DNA of 64,000 nucleotides. Origin: DASRDS01 sp035570055 (lineage in GTDB: Bacteria; Gemmatimonadota; Gemmatimonadetes; Gemmatimonadales; Gemmatimonadaceae). The DNA is taken from contig DATMLM010000002.1 in assembly GCA_035570055.1 (NCBI GenBank), positions 1 to 64,000 on the forward strand. Reading direction: 5' to 3'. Below the pieces are notes generated by a model, which was given only the letters and a program-made list of their open reading frames with translations, was not told where the DNA came from and did no database searches. Shown piece by piece: positions 51,061 through 59,172 of the stretch (within the stretch, counting starts at the first letter, position 1; every line of letters starts with the position of its first letter). Both the position numbers and the translations under genes were made by a program.

Positions 51061-51378
51061 ATGACCAACGCGGATTCGCCAGCGCCGCGCCGGAAACGGC
51101 TCTCGTCGGGCGCACTGCAGCGTTTGGAGATCGCGGTGCGCCTCGCGGATGCGTCAGACCCGAACGCGAGCCATGAGCTCCGCGACGCGGTTCGCGAGCA
51201 AGCGACGCACCTGCGCGAGCAAGGCGAGCCCACCGAGCGCGTGGTCACCGAGATCAAGCGCGAGGTCTCCGAGACGATGGCGCGAACGGGTGCCTTGCGC
51301 GGCGACGGCGAGGGCGCGCGCGCGCTTCTCGAGCAGGTCGTCCAGTGGGCGAGCGAGGTCCGCGGCCGCGCGGACTGA
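51061..51378 (+). CDS. Small helical hypothetical protein
   Basis: A 105-aa, highly charged, all-helical protein (LQRLEIAVRLADASDPNASH, EQATHLREQGEPTERVVTEI, KREVSETMARTG). No membrane segment or signal. It lies after the four-hairpin leader and ends 11 bp from the convergent stop of the gas-vesicle-linked kinase. No family recognised; the frame has native amino-acid use and a plausible start but no visible ribosome site. Confidence 0.65.
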   Translation: MTNADSPAPRRKRLSSGALQRLEIAVRLADASDPNASHELRDAVREQATHLREQGEPTERVVTEIKREVSETMARTGALRGDGEGARALLEQVVQWASEVRGRAD

Positions 51379-51389
51379 CGGAGCCTACG

Positions 51390-53678
51390 CTACGGTAGGG
51401 CCGCTTGATCCGCGGGCGTGATGGCGTGGGCCTCTTCTTCCACGCGCCACGGCAGCGTCACCGTAAACGTCGTCCCCTTGCCGTACTCGCTCGCCACCTC
51501 GGCGCGCCCGCCGAGCCGCTCGAGCAGCTTGCGCGTGATGCTGAGGCCAAGGCCCGTGCCGCCATACTCGCGGATCAATGTCTGATCCACCTGGCGGAAA
51601 TCCTCCCAGATCACACTCAGGTCTTTCGTCTTGATGCCGATGCCCGTGTCGGTCACCCGGAGCTTCACGGAATCCGCGTCGCACTCGGCGCGTAGCGTGA
51701 TCTTCCCGCGCGGCGTGAACTTGATCGCGTTCGACAGCAGGTTGAGCAACACCTGCTTGACCTTGGTGCGATCCGTACGCAGCGGCGGGCAGTCGGGCGG
51801 GACCTCGATCACGTAGTCGAGCCCCTTGCGGCGCACCAGCGGCTCGATCTGCTGCGAGATCTCGGTGACGATGCTCTTGACGTGCACGAACTCGATGCGC
51901 AACGGCATCTTCCCGGCTTCGATCCGGGCCAGATCCAGGATATCGTTGATCAGCGCCAGCAGATGGTTCGCGGCCGAGCGGATGCGCTTCAGCATTTCCA
52001 GCTGATCGTCCGAGACGCCGCCGTAGATGCCCTCGATCATATTCGCCGTGTGCCCGAGCACGGCATTGATCGGGGTGCGCAACTCGTGCGACATGCTGGC
52101 GAGGAACTCGGACTTGAGCGTGTTCGCCCGCTCCACCTCCTGCGTCTGCCACTGGAGCTTCGCGTTCTGCTCGGCCAGATCAGCGGTCGCCGCGCGAATC
52201 CTGGCCTCGAGGCCTTCGCTCGACCGCTTCAACTCCTCATACAGTCGCGCGTTCTCGTATTGCTTGGTGAGATCGTGCAGCACGGAGACGATCGCGATCG
52301 CCTCGTCTCGCTCGTTCCGGATCTTTCCGGACACGACCTCCATCGGGAGCGCGTCCCCCGTATCGGGCCGCGTCAGCGTCATCTCCGCCCGGCGCGCGGT
52401 CGCGGTCGCCATCGCGAAGTCGGAGATGAAGCTCGTGAACTTCATGTCGTTGCCGCGCACGGCCTGCGCCTGCACGCGCCGGCCACGCACCGTGGTCACC
52501 GCGGTCGGGGGCGGCGCTTCGAACAAACGCTCGGCCTGCTCGTTCATCAGGATGATGTTCGACCGGTCGTCAGTAACGAGAATCGGATCGGCCACATTCT
52601 CTAGTATCAGATTGAGCCGGTCTCTTTCCCGCGTGGCGTCAATCTCCGCGAGCCGAACGCGCTGCATATGCCGCTCGAGCTCATTCACGGCGCGCCGCAG
52701 ATCCGTCACATCGCGCAGCACCGACAGAAACGCACCTTTGCGATCCACATCATCTCGCAACGGATGCGCGAGTACTTCGAACAGGATATCTGCGCCTTCC
52801 GTCGGATCGACGAGGTTCAACTCGCGAGGGCCGCTTTGTTTGTCGATGGCCCCCGTCATCATCGCTTTCGACAAGTACGACGTGAAGAGCAGGTTGTTGA
52901 TTTCGACGGCGCGACGACGACCCTGGGAGTCGCCCTCGCGAGAGGAGAGCAACTGTTCCGCGCGCGCGTTTTGCACGACGATGTCATTCGCGGCGTCGGT
53001 AATGACGATCGGATCGGGCAACGCATCGATCATCATGCGCAGCCGGTCCCGCTGCTGCCGCAGCCGCTCGGCCTGCTCGTCGCTCACGCCGAGCGCCTCG
53101 AACCGCGCGATCACCGGCCCGGCGAGCGCCACGAGTCGAGACAGAAACGCCAAGCGTTGCGGCGCCGGCACCCCCTCGATGACGACGACGCCGAGCGGCG
53201 CCTGGCCGGGCCGCAGGGAGGCCGGCGTAACCTGACCGCCGACGCCGGCGACGAGCTGGGAGGCATGATGCCCGGCGATCGGCACGGGAGCGCCGCGGAA
53301 CGTCGGCTGCGGCATCGGGAACGCCACCCACTCGGAGAATGGCAGCCCGAAATGGAGTGAGGACCCGCTGACCGTGGTCATGGTCATCGCCGACACGACC
53401 AGCGGATGCCGCTCGTCGCCGAGGGAGAGGCCCTCGTCCCCCAGCTCATCGACCGGGACGCCGATGCTGGAGTAGACGCTGAGGATGTCGCGGACCGGGT
53501 CGACGAGCATCAGCACGGCACGCCGCACGGTGAGCCGCGCCAGCAGGTAGGCCGACGCCGTGGGGCAATCCGGCGCTTCGGTGAGTGTCGCCAGAAACTC
53601 CAACAGTGCGGGCGCGTCGGCCTGATCGACCCCGTCGCGTCCGTCGCGTCCTATGAGCAGCTGCTGCGCGGCGCTCAC
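51390..53678 (-). CDS. PAS-containing sensor histidine kinase, last gene of the gas vesicle operon
   Basis: A 762-aa kinase without clear membrane helices. N-terminal GAF-like region about residues 20-200; PAS 1 starts DRLRMMIDALPDPIVITDAA near 211, PAS 2 starts DRLNLILENVADPILVTDD near 353; a coiled coil (DLAEQNAKLQWQTQEVERAN) leads to H-box EFLASMSHELRTPINAVLG, N-box VLLNLLSNAIKFTP, VTDTGIGIK, DFRQVD and GGTGLGLSITRKLL. All catalytic parts are present. No response regulator is adjacent. It starts 15 bp after gvpA on the same strand, so it is probably transcribed with the gas vesicle genes and may report light, oxygen or redox status. Confidence 0.92.
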   Translation of the reverse strand: MSAAQQLLIGRDGRDGVDQADAPALLEFLATLTEAPDCPTASAYLLARLTVRRAVLMLVDPVRDILSVYSSIGVPVDELGDEGLSLGDERHPLVVSAMTMTTVSGSSLHFGLPFSEWVAFPMPQPTFRGAPVPIAGHHASQLVAGVGGQVTPASLRPGQAPLGVVVIEGVPAPQRLAFLSRLVALAGPVIARFEALGVSDEQAERLRQQRDRLRMMIDALPDPIVITDAANDIVVQNARAEQLLSSREGDSQGRRRAVEINNLLFTSYLSKAMMTGAIDKQSGPRELNLVDPTEGADILFEVLAHPLRDDVDRKGAFLSVLRDVTDLRRAVNELERHMQRVRLAEIDATRERDRLNLILENVADPILVTDDRSNIILMNEQAERLFEAPPPTAVTTVRGRRVQAQAVRGNDMKFTSFISDFAMATATARRAEMTLTRPDTGDALPMEVVSGKIRNERDEAIAIVSVLHDLTKQYENARLYEELKRSSEGLEARIRAATADLAEQNAKLQWQTQEVERANTLKSEFLASMSHELRTPINAVLGHTANMIEGIYGGVSDDQLEMLKRIRSAANHLLALINDILDLARIEAGKMPLRIEFVHVKSIVTEISQQIEPLVRRKGLDYVIEVPPDCPPLRTDRTKVKQVLLNLLSNAIKFTPRGKITLRAECDADSVKLRVTDTGIGIKTKDLSVIWEDFRQVDQTLIREYGGTGLGLSITRKLLERLGGRAEVASEYGKGTTFTVTLPWRVEEEAHAITPADQAALP

Positions 53679-53693
53679 ACCGGTGATCTCAGA

Positions 53694-54005
53694 TCAGCTA
53701 CCGCGAGTGTGGTGCTCGAGGCGCCGCCGGAGGTCGGCGTTTTCCACCCGCATGCGCTCCAACTCCCCCGTGTCCGCGGACGCCAACGCCTCTCGGGGCC
53801 GCGAGACCGGAGACGTAATCCCCACCGCCTCGGAATACTTCAGGTATGTATCAATCGACGCGACCACGATGCGGGCTTCGACCGTCACCAGGTCGATGCC
53901 GACAAGCGAGACTCGCACCCAGGCGTCAATGACGATGCCTTTGTCCAGGACTCGATCCAGGACGTCGATGAGGGAGCTGCCACTTGGGGAGCGTTCGACG
54001 GCCAT
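53694..54005 (-). CDS. gvpA: GvpA, major gas vesicle structural protein
   Basis: A 103-aa GvpA. The N-terminal core is close to the family: SLIDVLDRVLDKGIVIDAWV, then RVSLVGIDLVTVEARIVVAS and IDTYLKYSEAVGIT. GvpA polymerises into the ribbed gas-filled shell. ATG 54005 matches the usual MAVERS start. After the conserved 70 residues it has a longer C-terminal tail (ELERMRVENADLRRRLEHH), a short coiled-coil that the classic 70-aa GvpA lacks. Such extended forms also occur as GvpB. Last gas vesicle gene before the kinase. Confidence 0.95.
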   Translation of the reverse strand: MAVERSPSGSSLIDVLDRVLDKGIVIDAWVRVSLVGIDLVTVEARIVVASIDTYLKYSEAVGITSPVSRPREALASADTGELERMRVENADLRRRLEHHTRGS

Positions 54006-54009
54006 CGAC

Positions 54010-54318
54010 TTACGTCCTCGGTTGCGAGAGTTTGATGAGCTGCTGCTCGATTCGTGCCAGTCGATCAGACAGCTCGGTTCCGGAGATAGACGCGCCTTGC
54101 CCACCGGCGGTCAGCCGGGGGTCGTGGCGCCACCAGTTCAAGCCGATCTGCTCGGCCTTGTCGATCGAGCAGACCAGAAGCCGGATCTGGATCGTCAGCA
54201 GCTCGACGTTCGCGAGGTTGACCTTGATGTCGCCCGCGATGACCAGGCCCTTGTCCAGCACCCGGTCGAGGATCTCGACCAGCCCGTGGCTTCGCGTCGG
54301 CGAAACGAGTTCTGACAC
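54010..54318 (-). CDS. gvpJ: GvpJ-type gas vesicle protein (GvpA family)
   Basis: A 102-aa GvpA-family accessory protein: GLVEILDRVLDKGLVIAGDI and KVNLANVELLTIQIRLLVCS followed by IDKAEQIGLNWW, as in GvpJ/GvpM/GvpS. These minor proteins help nucleate or shape the vesicle. The C-terminal 30 residues form a helix (LSDRLARIEQQLIKL). It ends 4 bp before gvpA. The J versus M or S name is not secure. Confidence 0.9.
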   Translation of the reverse strand: MSELVSPTRSHGLVEILDRVLDKGLVIAGDIKVNLANVELLTIQIRLLVCSIDKAEQIGLNWWRHDPRLTAGGQGASISGTELSDRLARIEQQLIKLSQPRT

Positions 54319-54334
54319 GTGGTTTATCCTATCC

Positions 54335-54646
54335 TCATCTCAGGCGACCCAGGGGTCCCAAGTCGATCTCCAAATCCTCGTTGGAGAGGCCGAATGTGGT
54401 CTTCAGCTCCTGCATCCGGTCGTTCAACTTGAGCAACGCGAGTCCGAGGCGCTCGATCTCCTCGGCCGACAGCGTCCCGCCGTCCATCCGGCGTACCGCC
54501 TGGTGTTCAAGGACCTTACGAAGTAACTCGATCACGGTCAAGGCGAGACGGGCGAGACCTGCCTCCGCGTGCTCGGCGTCGGCCTCGATACGCTCGGGCA
54601 GCGCCCGGGCGATTCGTCTCAGGTCGAGGTCCAGATCCTCGGTCAT
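54335..54646 (-). CDS. gvpK: GvpK, gas vesicle accessory protein
   Basis: A 103-aa GvpK: LARLALTVIELLRKVLEHQA, VRRMDGGTLSAEEIERLGLA and LLKLNDRMQELKTTFGLSNE are the family core. It has the acidic helical make-up of GvpK and ends with LEIDLGPLGRL. GvpK is essential for vesicle formation in known systems. Its start overlaps the stop of the upstream gvpF/L gene (ATGA). Confidence 0.93.
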   Translation of the reverse strand: MTEDLDLDLRRIARALPERIEADAEHAEAGLARLALTVIELLRKVLEHQAVRRMDGGTLSAEEIERLGLALLKLNDRMQELKTTFGLSNEDLEIDLGPLGRLR

Positions 54647-55260
54647 TCTGGCGGGCCGAACGAGTAGGGGGCTCCCGGGCCTAACGCCCGGACGTCCATG
54701 TCCCGGATTCGATCCATGTACATAGTGAGCGCTTCGCGCTCTACTAAGTGAGATAGAGTCAGCGTGCCTTCGCCCGCTCGCTCCGCCGACTCCCGGACGC
54801 AGTCGCCGAGCCGTGCGTTGATAACACGTGCGGCGGCACGCAATTCGTCCATGGCGTGCTCGCGACGGGAAAGGGACGCGAGATAGGCCGTGCCGGACGA
54901 CGGGTCCAGGGGGGCACTGACGTGGAGCAATACCGTCATCTCGACCATGCCGGCGACCCGAGCAAGACCCGCGCTCATGGTCTCTTTTTTGGCCGAGATC
55001 GCCGCCACACAGTCGTTGTCATCGGCAAAGGTCTGACCGAAACGCGCCGGTACCGGTGTGCAACCGGTGCCGAGAGCAGCAGAGACGACGGCATCGTGCG
55101 CGCGAATGCGCTCGACGGTCGCCTTGACGGGGCGCGACGAGACGTCGCTGACCCATGCGTCGCCGAGCCTCCGCACAAAGCCGCCGTCGAGTCCCGCGGT
55201 GCGGGCCGGCGGATCAGGCGCCGTGGGCGCGGTCAGGCAATACAGGTACGTGGGACTCAC
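54643..55260 (-). CDS. GvpF/GvpL family gas vesicle protein (third copy, short)
   Basis: A 205-aa GvpF/L protein. It begins with the family's YLYCLT strand; it also has TPVPARFGQTFADDNDCVAA (compare PMSFGTLF in other copies) and VEMTVLLHVSAP. The C-terminal SHLVEREALTMYMDRIRDMD and GPGAPYSFGPPE equal the family's FTGPWPPYHF ending. GvpF/L proteins bind GvpA monomers and act as assembly chaperones. It overlaps the short GvpA-like gene by 47 bp and gvpK by 4 bp. Confidence 0.9.
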   Translation of the reverse strand: MSPTYLYCLTAPTAPDPPARTAGLDGGFVRRLGDAWVSDVSSRPVKATVERIRAHDAVVSAALGTGCTPVPARFGQTFADDNDCVAAISAKKETMSAGLARVAGMVEMTVLLHVSAPLDPSSGTAYLASLSRREHAMDELRAAARVINARLGDCVRESAERAGEGTLTLSHLVEREALTMYMDRIRDMDVRALGPGAPYSFGPPE

Positions 55261-55423
55261 GACGGAGAGTGCTCTCTACGGCCGAAAGAAGTACGTGGAG
55301 CTCGAGCTTGATGAGGTCGATATCCGCGATCGAGATGACGACGTCGCCGCTCAGCACGACGCCCTTGTCGAGCACGCGACTGATGAGATCACTGAGGACT
55401 AAGGGCTCGTCAGCGGCCGACAA
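55214..55423 (-). CDS. Short GvpA-family (GvpJ/M/S-type) gas vesicle protein
   Basis: A 69-aa protein with a bare GvpA-fold core: LVLSDLISRVLDKGVVLSGD and VVISIADIDLIKLELHVLLS followed by AVESTLRRE. It lacks the C-terminal extensions of the two other GvpA-family proteins in the operon. It overlaps gvpF/L genes on both sides (14 bp upstream, 47 bp downstream). It probably caps or nucleates the vesicle. Confidence 0.87.
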   Translation of the reverse strand: MSAADEPLVLSDLISRVLDKGVVLSGDVVISIADIDLIKLELHVLLSAVESTLRRESHVPVLPDRAHGA

Positions 55424-56150
55424 AATGGTACGGTGGCCAAGGGCCGGTGAACTCGAACCGGAATCCCAGCGGTTCGAACTTGTGGATGAGATCGGTAAGC
55501 TTGGCCTGGAAGGGCTCCGGGGTATCCCGGCTTACCAGATACGCGGCGTTGAGAATCGCCGCGGACTTGGGCGCTGGCTCTGTCGTGGCGGCGAGGGCGA
55601 GCTTCGAGAGCTCTTCGTGAATCGAGTCGGACACCGAGGCGCTGACCTCGCGCGCCTCCGTCTGGCGGACGCCGTCGAGCTTCCGCTCCAGCAGATAGCG
55701 CTGACCCGGCGTCGCTTTCTCGATCTCCGACTCCAGTTGCGCGACCGCGGGGCTCAGCGCGGCCAATTTGTCCTTGAAGGCGAACACGCGTACCGAGTAC
55801 TCACGGCCCGGCGTCACACGGTCCAGCTCCCGGTGAAACTCGGCCAGCCGTGGCGCCAAGCCGCGCTCCAGCGCTGGCGTGTCGCGAAACAGTACCCACA
55901 TCGGGAACGGGATCACGCCCCCCTGGTCGCTCGCCCAGCTCACGACTTCATCGTGCGCGATCGCTCGGGGCGATAGCCAGTCGAGGTCCGCGAGGCGGGA
56001 TTCGACGGTGGCGGGGTCGTAGGCTCCGTTCGGCAACTCGGAGACGAGCGCCGCTACGTCAGCAACCGGGAACAGCGACACACTCGCCCCGTCCAATCCT
56101 TTTGGCGGGTTGGTGACTGTCACTGGGACAATCCCGTACACGTAGTACAC
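55410..56150 (-). CDS. GvpF/GvpL family gas vesicle protein (second copy)
   Basis: A 246-aa GvpF/L protein from GTG 56150 (VYYVYGIVPV), just after the ArsA-type gene stop; the longer in-frame ATG at 56282 would lie inside that gene and is rejected. Family points: YVYGIVPV first strand, IPFPMWVLFRDTPALERGLA, YSVRVFAFKDKL, the RYLLERKLDG helix, AAILNAAYLVSRDT and the ending FEFTGPWPPYHFVGR. It should bind GvpA during assembly. GTG 56168 is another possible start. Confidence 0.92.
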   Translation of the reverse strand: MYYVYGIVPVTVTNPPKGLDGASVSLFPVADVAALVSELPNGAYDPATVESRLADLDWLSPRAIAHDEVVSWASDQGGVIPFPMWVLFRDTPALERGLAPRLAEFHRELDRVTPGREYSVRVFAFKDKLAALSPAVAQLESEIEKATPGQRYLLERKLDGVRQTEAREVSASVSDSIHEELSKLALAATTEPAPKSAAILNAAYLVSRDTPEPFQAKLTDLIHKFEPLGFRFEFTGPWPPYHFVGR

Positions 56151-56155
56151 TGACG

Positions 56156-58075
56156 CTAGGCTCTCCACCGACTGTACCACTGCTTCAGCGCCGCTAGCCC
56201 TCGTGGCGACGGCGACTCTTCCGGTGCCGCAAACTGCGGGACCGCACCGCTTGCCGACAGTGGCAGGTTGCTTCGGTTCCATATGACAGCGCCTACGGTG
56301 AGCCCCAGAGTGGCGACCGCCACCGTCAGGCGTTCCGTCTCCGAGCGGACCAGCGGTTCGTCCAGCGTCACCAGAATCACGGTCGAGCGGGCTGGGTCCG
56401 CGAGGAGATCGCGCACCGCGCGGGTGCGTTGCGCGAACGTGAGGATATCGCCCATCGTCTCGGTGAAGGAGGCGATCTCCTTGTATTTGAGCGCCAGGCG
56501 CATGATCCGGTGGCTCCAGTCGAGCGCCAACGCTGGCGTCTCCAACAGTCGCAGCAGGTGGCCGGTCGGCGCGGGGTCGACAATGATGGTGTCGAATTGC
56601 CCCGCGGCCAACGTTTCGCCGATCGTCGCCAGCGCGTAGAGCTCATCGATCCCCGGGGGCGCGAGCGCGAAGAGATCCTGCAGGATCTTCCGGTCGTGGG
56701 CGGCATCGAACCCTGCGCCGATCAGCCGGTCGAACACGGCGTCGACCCGCTGGCGATAGGCCTTCTGCATCTCGGCGAACGCCGCGGTCGCATTGGCCTG
56801 CCGCGCCCACAGGCCGGGCGCGATCGCGACGGTCTCGTCGCCGACGTCCAGCCCCAGCGCGTCGGCGATCGACGGCGCGGGATCGGTCGAGACCACGAGT
56901 ACCAACTGCTCGTCGCTCGCCGCCTCGATCGCCAGCGCGCACGCCACGGTCGTCTTGCCGACACCGCCCTTGCCGCCCACGATTGTCAGCGGCCGGAGGG
57001 CATCCTCGGCCGTTCGCGGCTCGTCGCTGTGAAGGCGACGGTGGAGCCAGGCTGGGTCCCCCGCAACTACCTCCTCGGCGCTTCGCGCCTCGTCGCCGTG
57101 AACGGGGTGTCGGGTCCAAAATTCGGGCCGTTTGCGTGATTCGGGCCATTCGCGTGATTCGGGACGTTTGCGTGACTCGGGCCATTCGCGTGGTTCGGGA
57201 CGTTTGTGCGACTCGGGCCAGCGCGCGAGCGACACGTGTGGGATACCGGGGAGCAGTGACGCGAGCGAAGCGAGCGCACTGGGATCAGCGTCGTCGGAGA
57301 CGGCGTTGACGACGAGCGCGCCGGCCGTGAGGCCGAGCGCGGGGAGGGCGGCGGCGTAGCGCTCGGTCTCGGCGACCACGAGTGGCTCGGCGCGAGCGAC
57401 GAGCACCAGGCGAGTCGAACCCGGATCGGTCAGCAGCGCCCGAAGCGCGTCGACGCGTTGCCGGAGCTCGGTGAGCATCGCGTCGACCGCATCGGCGCGA
57501 TAGCGATGCGTGAGCGCGCGCACCATGAACCGGTGCTTCTCCTGCATGAGCTCCAGGAGATCGACAACGAGGCGGAACGTCTGTGGCAGCGCGAAAAGGC
57601 GTAGTGTGTGGCCCGTCGGCGCGGTGTCGATGATGACACGGTCCCATGCGCTCGACGCAGCGAGATCGGCGAGCGACAAGAGTGCCATGGCCTCGTCGGT
57701 CCCCGGCAGGACGGCGTCGATGAAGCCGACGATGTCTTCGCGATCGAGGTATGTCCCGCGGTCGATGACCGTGACGAGCGTCTCTCGCCACCGTGCGAGG
57801 AATGCGTCGCGCTCGACCGCCGCGTCCAGCTGCTGCGCGAAGACACCGGGGATACTTCGGAGCTCAATGGGGTGCGGACCAACCGGCTCGCCGAGCGCAG
57901 GGCCAAGCGCGCGCGCGGGATCGGTCGAGAGGAGCAGGACGCGGCCTGTCGCGGCCTTGGCGAGCGCGATGGCGATCGTGGTCTTGCCGACGCCCCCTTT
58001 CCCGCCAACGATAATCCACCGCGGGAGCGCGGCTAAAAGATCAGCCGAGCCGCTCGCGCCACTCTCTGACGTCAC
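56156..58075 (-). CDS. Tandem ArsA/Get3-type ATPase of the gas vesicle operon
   Basis: A 639-aa protein with two ArsA-type ATPase domains. Each has a deviant Walker A: IIVGGKGGVGKTTIAIALA near residue 20 and TIVGGKGGVGKTTVACALA near 366. Each has the STDPA signature (LLSTDPARALG, VVSTDPAPSIADALG) and a DTAPTGH/DPAPTGH switch. GvpA-type proteins have hydrophobic segments, so a Get3-like ATPase could shield them before assembly; arsenite transport is less likely as no arsB or arsR is present. Between the domains lies a six-unit hexapeptide repeat (WPESRK/RPESRE). It overlaps gvpG by 35 bp. Confidence 0.92.
   Translation of the reverse strand: MTSESGASGSADLLAALPRWIIVGGKGGVGKTTIAIALAKAATGRVLLLSTDPARALGPALGEPVGPHPIELRSIPGVFAQQLDAAVERDAFLARWRETLVTVIDRGTYLDREDIVGFIDAVLPGTDEAMALLSLADLAASSAWDRVIIDTAPTGHTLRLFALPQTFRLVVDLLELMQEKHRFMVRALTHRYRADAVDAMLTELRQRVDALRALLTDPGSTRLVLVARAEPLVVAETERYAAALPALGLTAGALVVNAVSDDADPSALASLASLLPGIPHVSLARWPESHKRPEPREWPESRKRPESREWPESRKRPEFWTRHPVHGDEARSAEEVVAGDPAWLHRRLHSDEPRTAEDALRPLTIVGGKGGVGKTTVACALAIEAASDEQLVLVVSTDPAPSIADALGLDVGDETVAIAPGLWARQANATAAFAEMQKAYRQRVDAVFDRLIGAGFDAAHDRKILQDLFALAPPGIDELYALATIGETLAAGQFDTIIVDPAPTGHLLRLLETPALALDWSHRIMRLALKYKEIASFTETMGDILTFAQRTRAVRDLLADPARSTVILVTLDEPLVRSETERLTVAVATLGLTVGAVIWNRSNLPLSASGAVPQFAAPEESPSPRGLAALKQWYSRWRA
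57113..57220 (-). repeat. Six 18-bp repeats coding a hexapeptide linker
   Basis: Units of 18 bp at 57113-57130, 57131-57148, 57149-57166, 57167-57184, 57185-57202 and 57203-57220 alternate, giving WPESxK and RPExxE in turn (a 36-bp dimer period). They are in frame and lie in the linker between the two ATPase domains. The first unit at the 57113 end is degenerate (RPEFWT). Confidence 0.9.
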
Positions 58076-58292
58076 GGAGCTGCTGCATGAGAACGGCCTC
58101 GGCCTTCGCGTACTCGGCCTCGTCGATCTCGCCGAGCTCGAGTCTGAGCTGCAACTCCATGAGATCGTTCTTGATCTTCGAATCGTCGGTCAGCTCTTGC
58201 TCGGCGACGCGCTGCACCTGCCCGAGCGTCCACCGGATCCCCGCGACGGGCCCGGCGACCGGAAAAAACACGAGCTTGGCGAGCAACCCCAT
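58041..58292 (-). CDS. gvpG: GvpG, gas vesicle accessory protein
   Basis: An 83-aa GvpG: LLAKLVFFPVAGPVAGIRWT, then LGQVQRVAEQELTDDSKIKN, LMELQLRLELGEIDEAEYAK and EAVLMQQLRD. Hydrophobic start and long helical charged tail are typical. It takes part in assembly with GvpF/L. It overlaps the start of the ATPase gene by 35 bp and follows gvpF/L by 12 bp. Confidence 0.93.
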   Translation of the reverse strand: MGLLAKLVFFPVAGPVAGIRWTLGQVQRVAEQELTDDSKIKNDLMELQLRLELGEIDEAEYAKAEAVLMQQLRDVREWRERLG

Positions 58293-58304
58293 GGCGGGAT
58301 CCCG

Positions 58305-59123
58305 TCAGCTCGCGCGTTCGAGCTTGAGCTTGATGTTGACGAAGTTGTACGGCGGCCAGGGGCCGGTGTACTTGAACGTCAGCAGGTCGTCGTAGCGATG
58401 ACTGACCTCACGCACGACCTCATCGAATTCTTCGCTGCGCGCCCGCTCGACGAGAAACGCCGCGTTCATGATCATGCGATCGCCGATGACTTTGTTGCTG
58501 CGACTGGCGACGGCGATGGGCTTCAACGCGTCGTGGACGTCGGCGACGAGCCGATTGCCGGTCTCCTCGAGCGCGGCCTCGACGAGGCGCCCGAGTTGCA
58601 TCCGCGCGAAATACGTCGAGGAGCTGGCGTTGTTCGTGATCTCGTCCTTGAGCCGCCGGATCTCGTCGTTCTGCTGTTCGAGATTGGCGATGACTTTCTC
58701 GCGATCCCACAGGATCTTGAGCCCAAATTCGATCTTGTCCTGCATCTTGTCGAGCACGTCGTTGAACGCCTGATACGCCGAGCGCAGCAGCTCGGTGACG
58801 TCGTCCTCGGATCGGAACAACGTGCCGAAGCTCATCGGGATGACCGTGTACTCGCGCATGACGGTCTCGTTGACGAACTCGTGCGCGAGAACGTTTTCTC
58901 TTGTTGGATCGTACAACACGATCGGCGTGTTGCTCACGACCGCCGACAGATCTTTGTATTGGACGGTATAGACCCGCCGTCCCCCGCCGATGCCGATCTC
59001 CCCGAAATCCCGGGGTTTGTCACTGCGAACTATGCAGTAAACGTATTTCCCACTGTCGGTCGCGGTCGCGACGGCGACTTGCGCTGGCTCCGCCGCGGCC
59101 GGGGAAGTAGCCGGCTCGCTCAT
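58305..59123 (-). CDS. GvpF/GvpL family gas vesicle protein (first copy, operon head)
   Basis: A 272-aa GvpF/L protein with an Ala/Thr-rich leader of about 25 residues before KYVYCIVRSDK. Next come LSAVVSNTPIVLYDPTRENV, HEFVNETVMREYTVIPMSFG, TLFRSEDDVTELL, a long coiled coil (REKVIANLEQQNDEIRRLKD), NAAFLVERARSEEFDEVV and FKYTGPWPPYNFVNIKLKL. It is the most canonical of the three copies and first in the operon. The start lies about 8 bp from a TATACT element in the divergent promoter, so the mRNA may be almost leaderless. Confidence 0.94.
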   Translation of the reverse strand: MSEPATSPAAAEPAQVAVATATDSGKYVYCIVRSDKPRDFGEIGIGGGRRVYTVQYKDLSAVVSNTPIVLYDPTRENVLAHEFVNETVMREYTVIPMSFGTLFRSEDDVTELLRSAYQAFNDVLDKMQDKIEFGLKILWDREKVIANLEQQNDEIRRLKDEITNNASSSTYFARMQLGRLVEAALEETGNRLVADVHDALKPIAVASRSNKVIGDRMIMNAAFLVERARSEEFDEVVREVSHRYDDLLTFKYTGPWPPYNFVNIKLKLERAS

Positions 59124-59129
59124 GCGTTA

Positions 59130-59139
59130 CAGTATACTG
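59130..59139. promoter_or_regulatory. Palindromic divergent promoter element
   Basis: CAGTATACTG is a perfect 10-bp palindrome that contains TATACT, a good -10 box, on both strands. It lies between the gas vesicle operon start (59123) and the M28 peptidase start (59173). It could be a shared -10 or an operator. No clear -35 boxes were found. Confidence 0.4.
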
Positions 59140-59172
59140 GCGTCGACGAGCGGCGCGCCACAACTTCGTGCC

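Noticed and set aside
55410..56282. Longer start (ATG 56282) for the second gvpF/L
   Set aside because: It would lie inside the ATPase gene and add 44 residues without similarity; family proteins begin at the YVYGIV strand, which fits GTG 56150.
56156..58075. Arsenite efflux ATPase role for the double ArsA protein
   Set aside because: No arsB, arsR or arsC is near and the gene is embedded among gvp genes, so a gas vesicle role is more likely.
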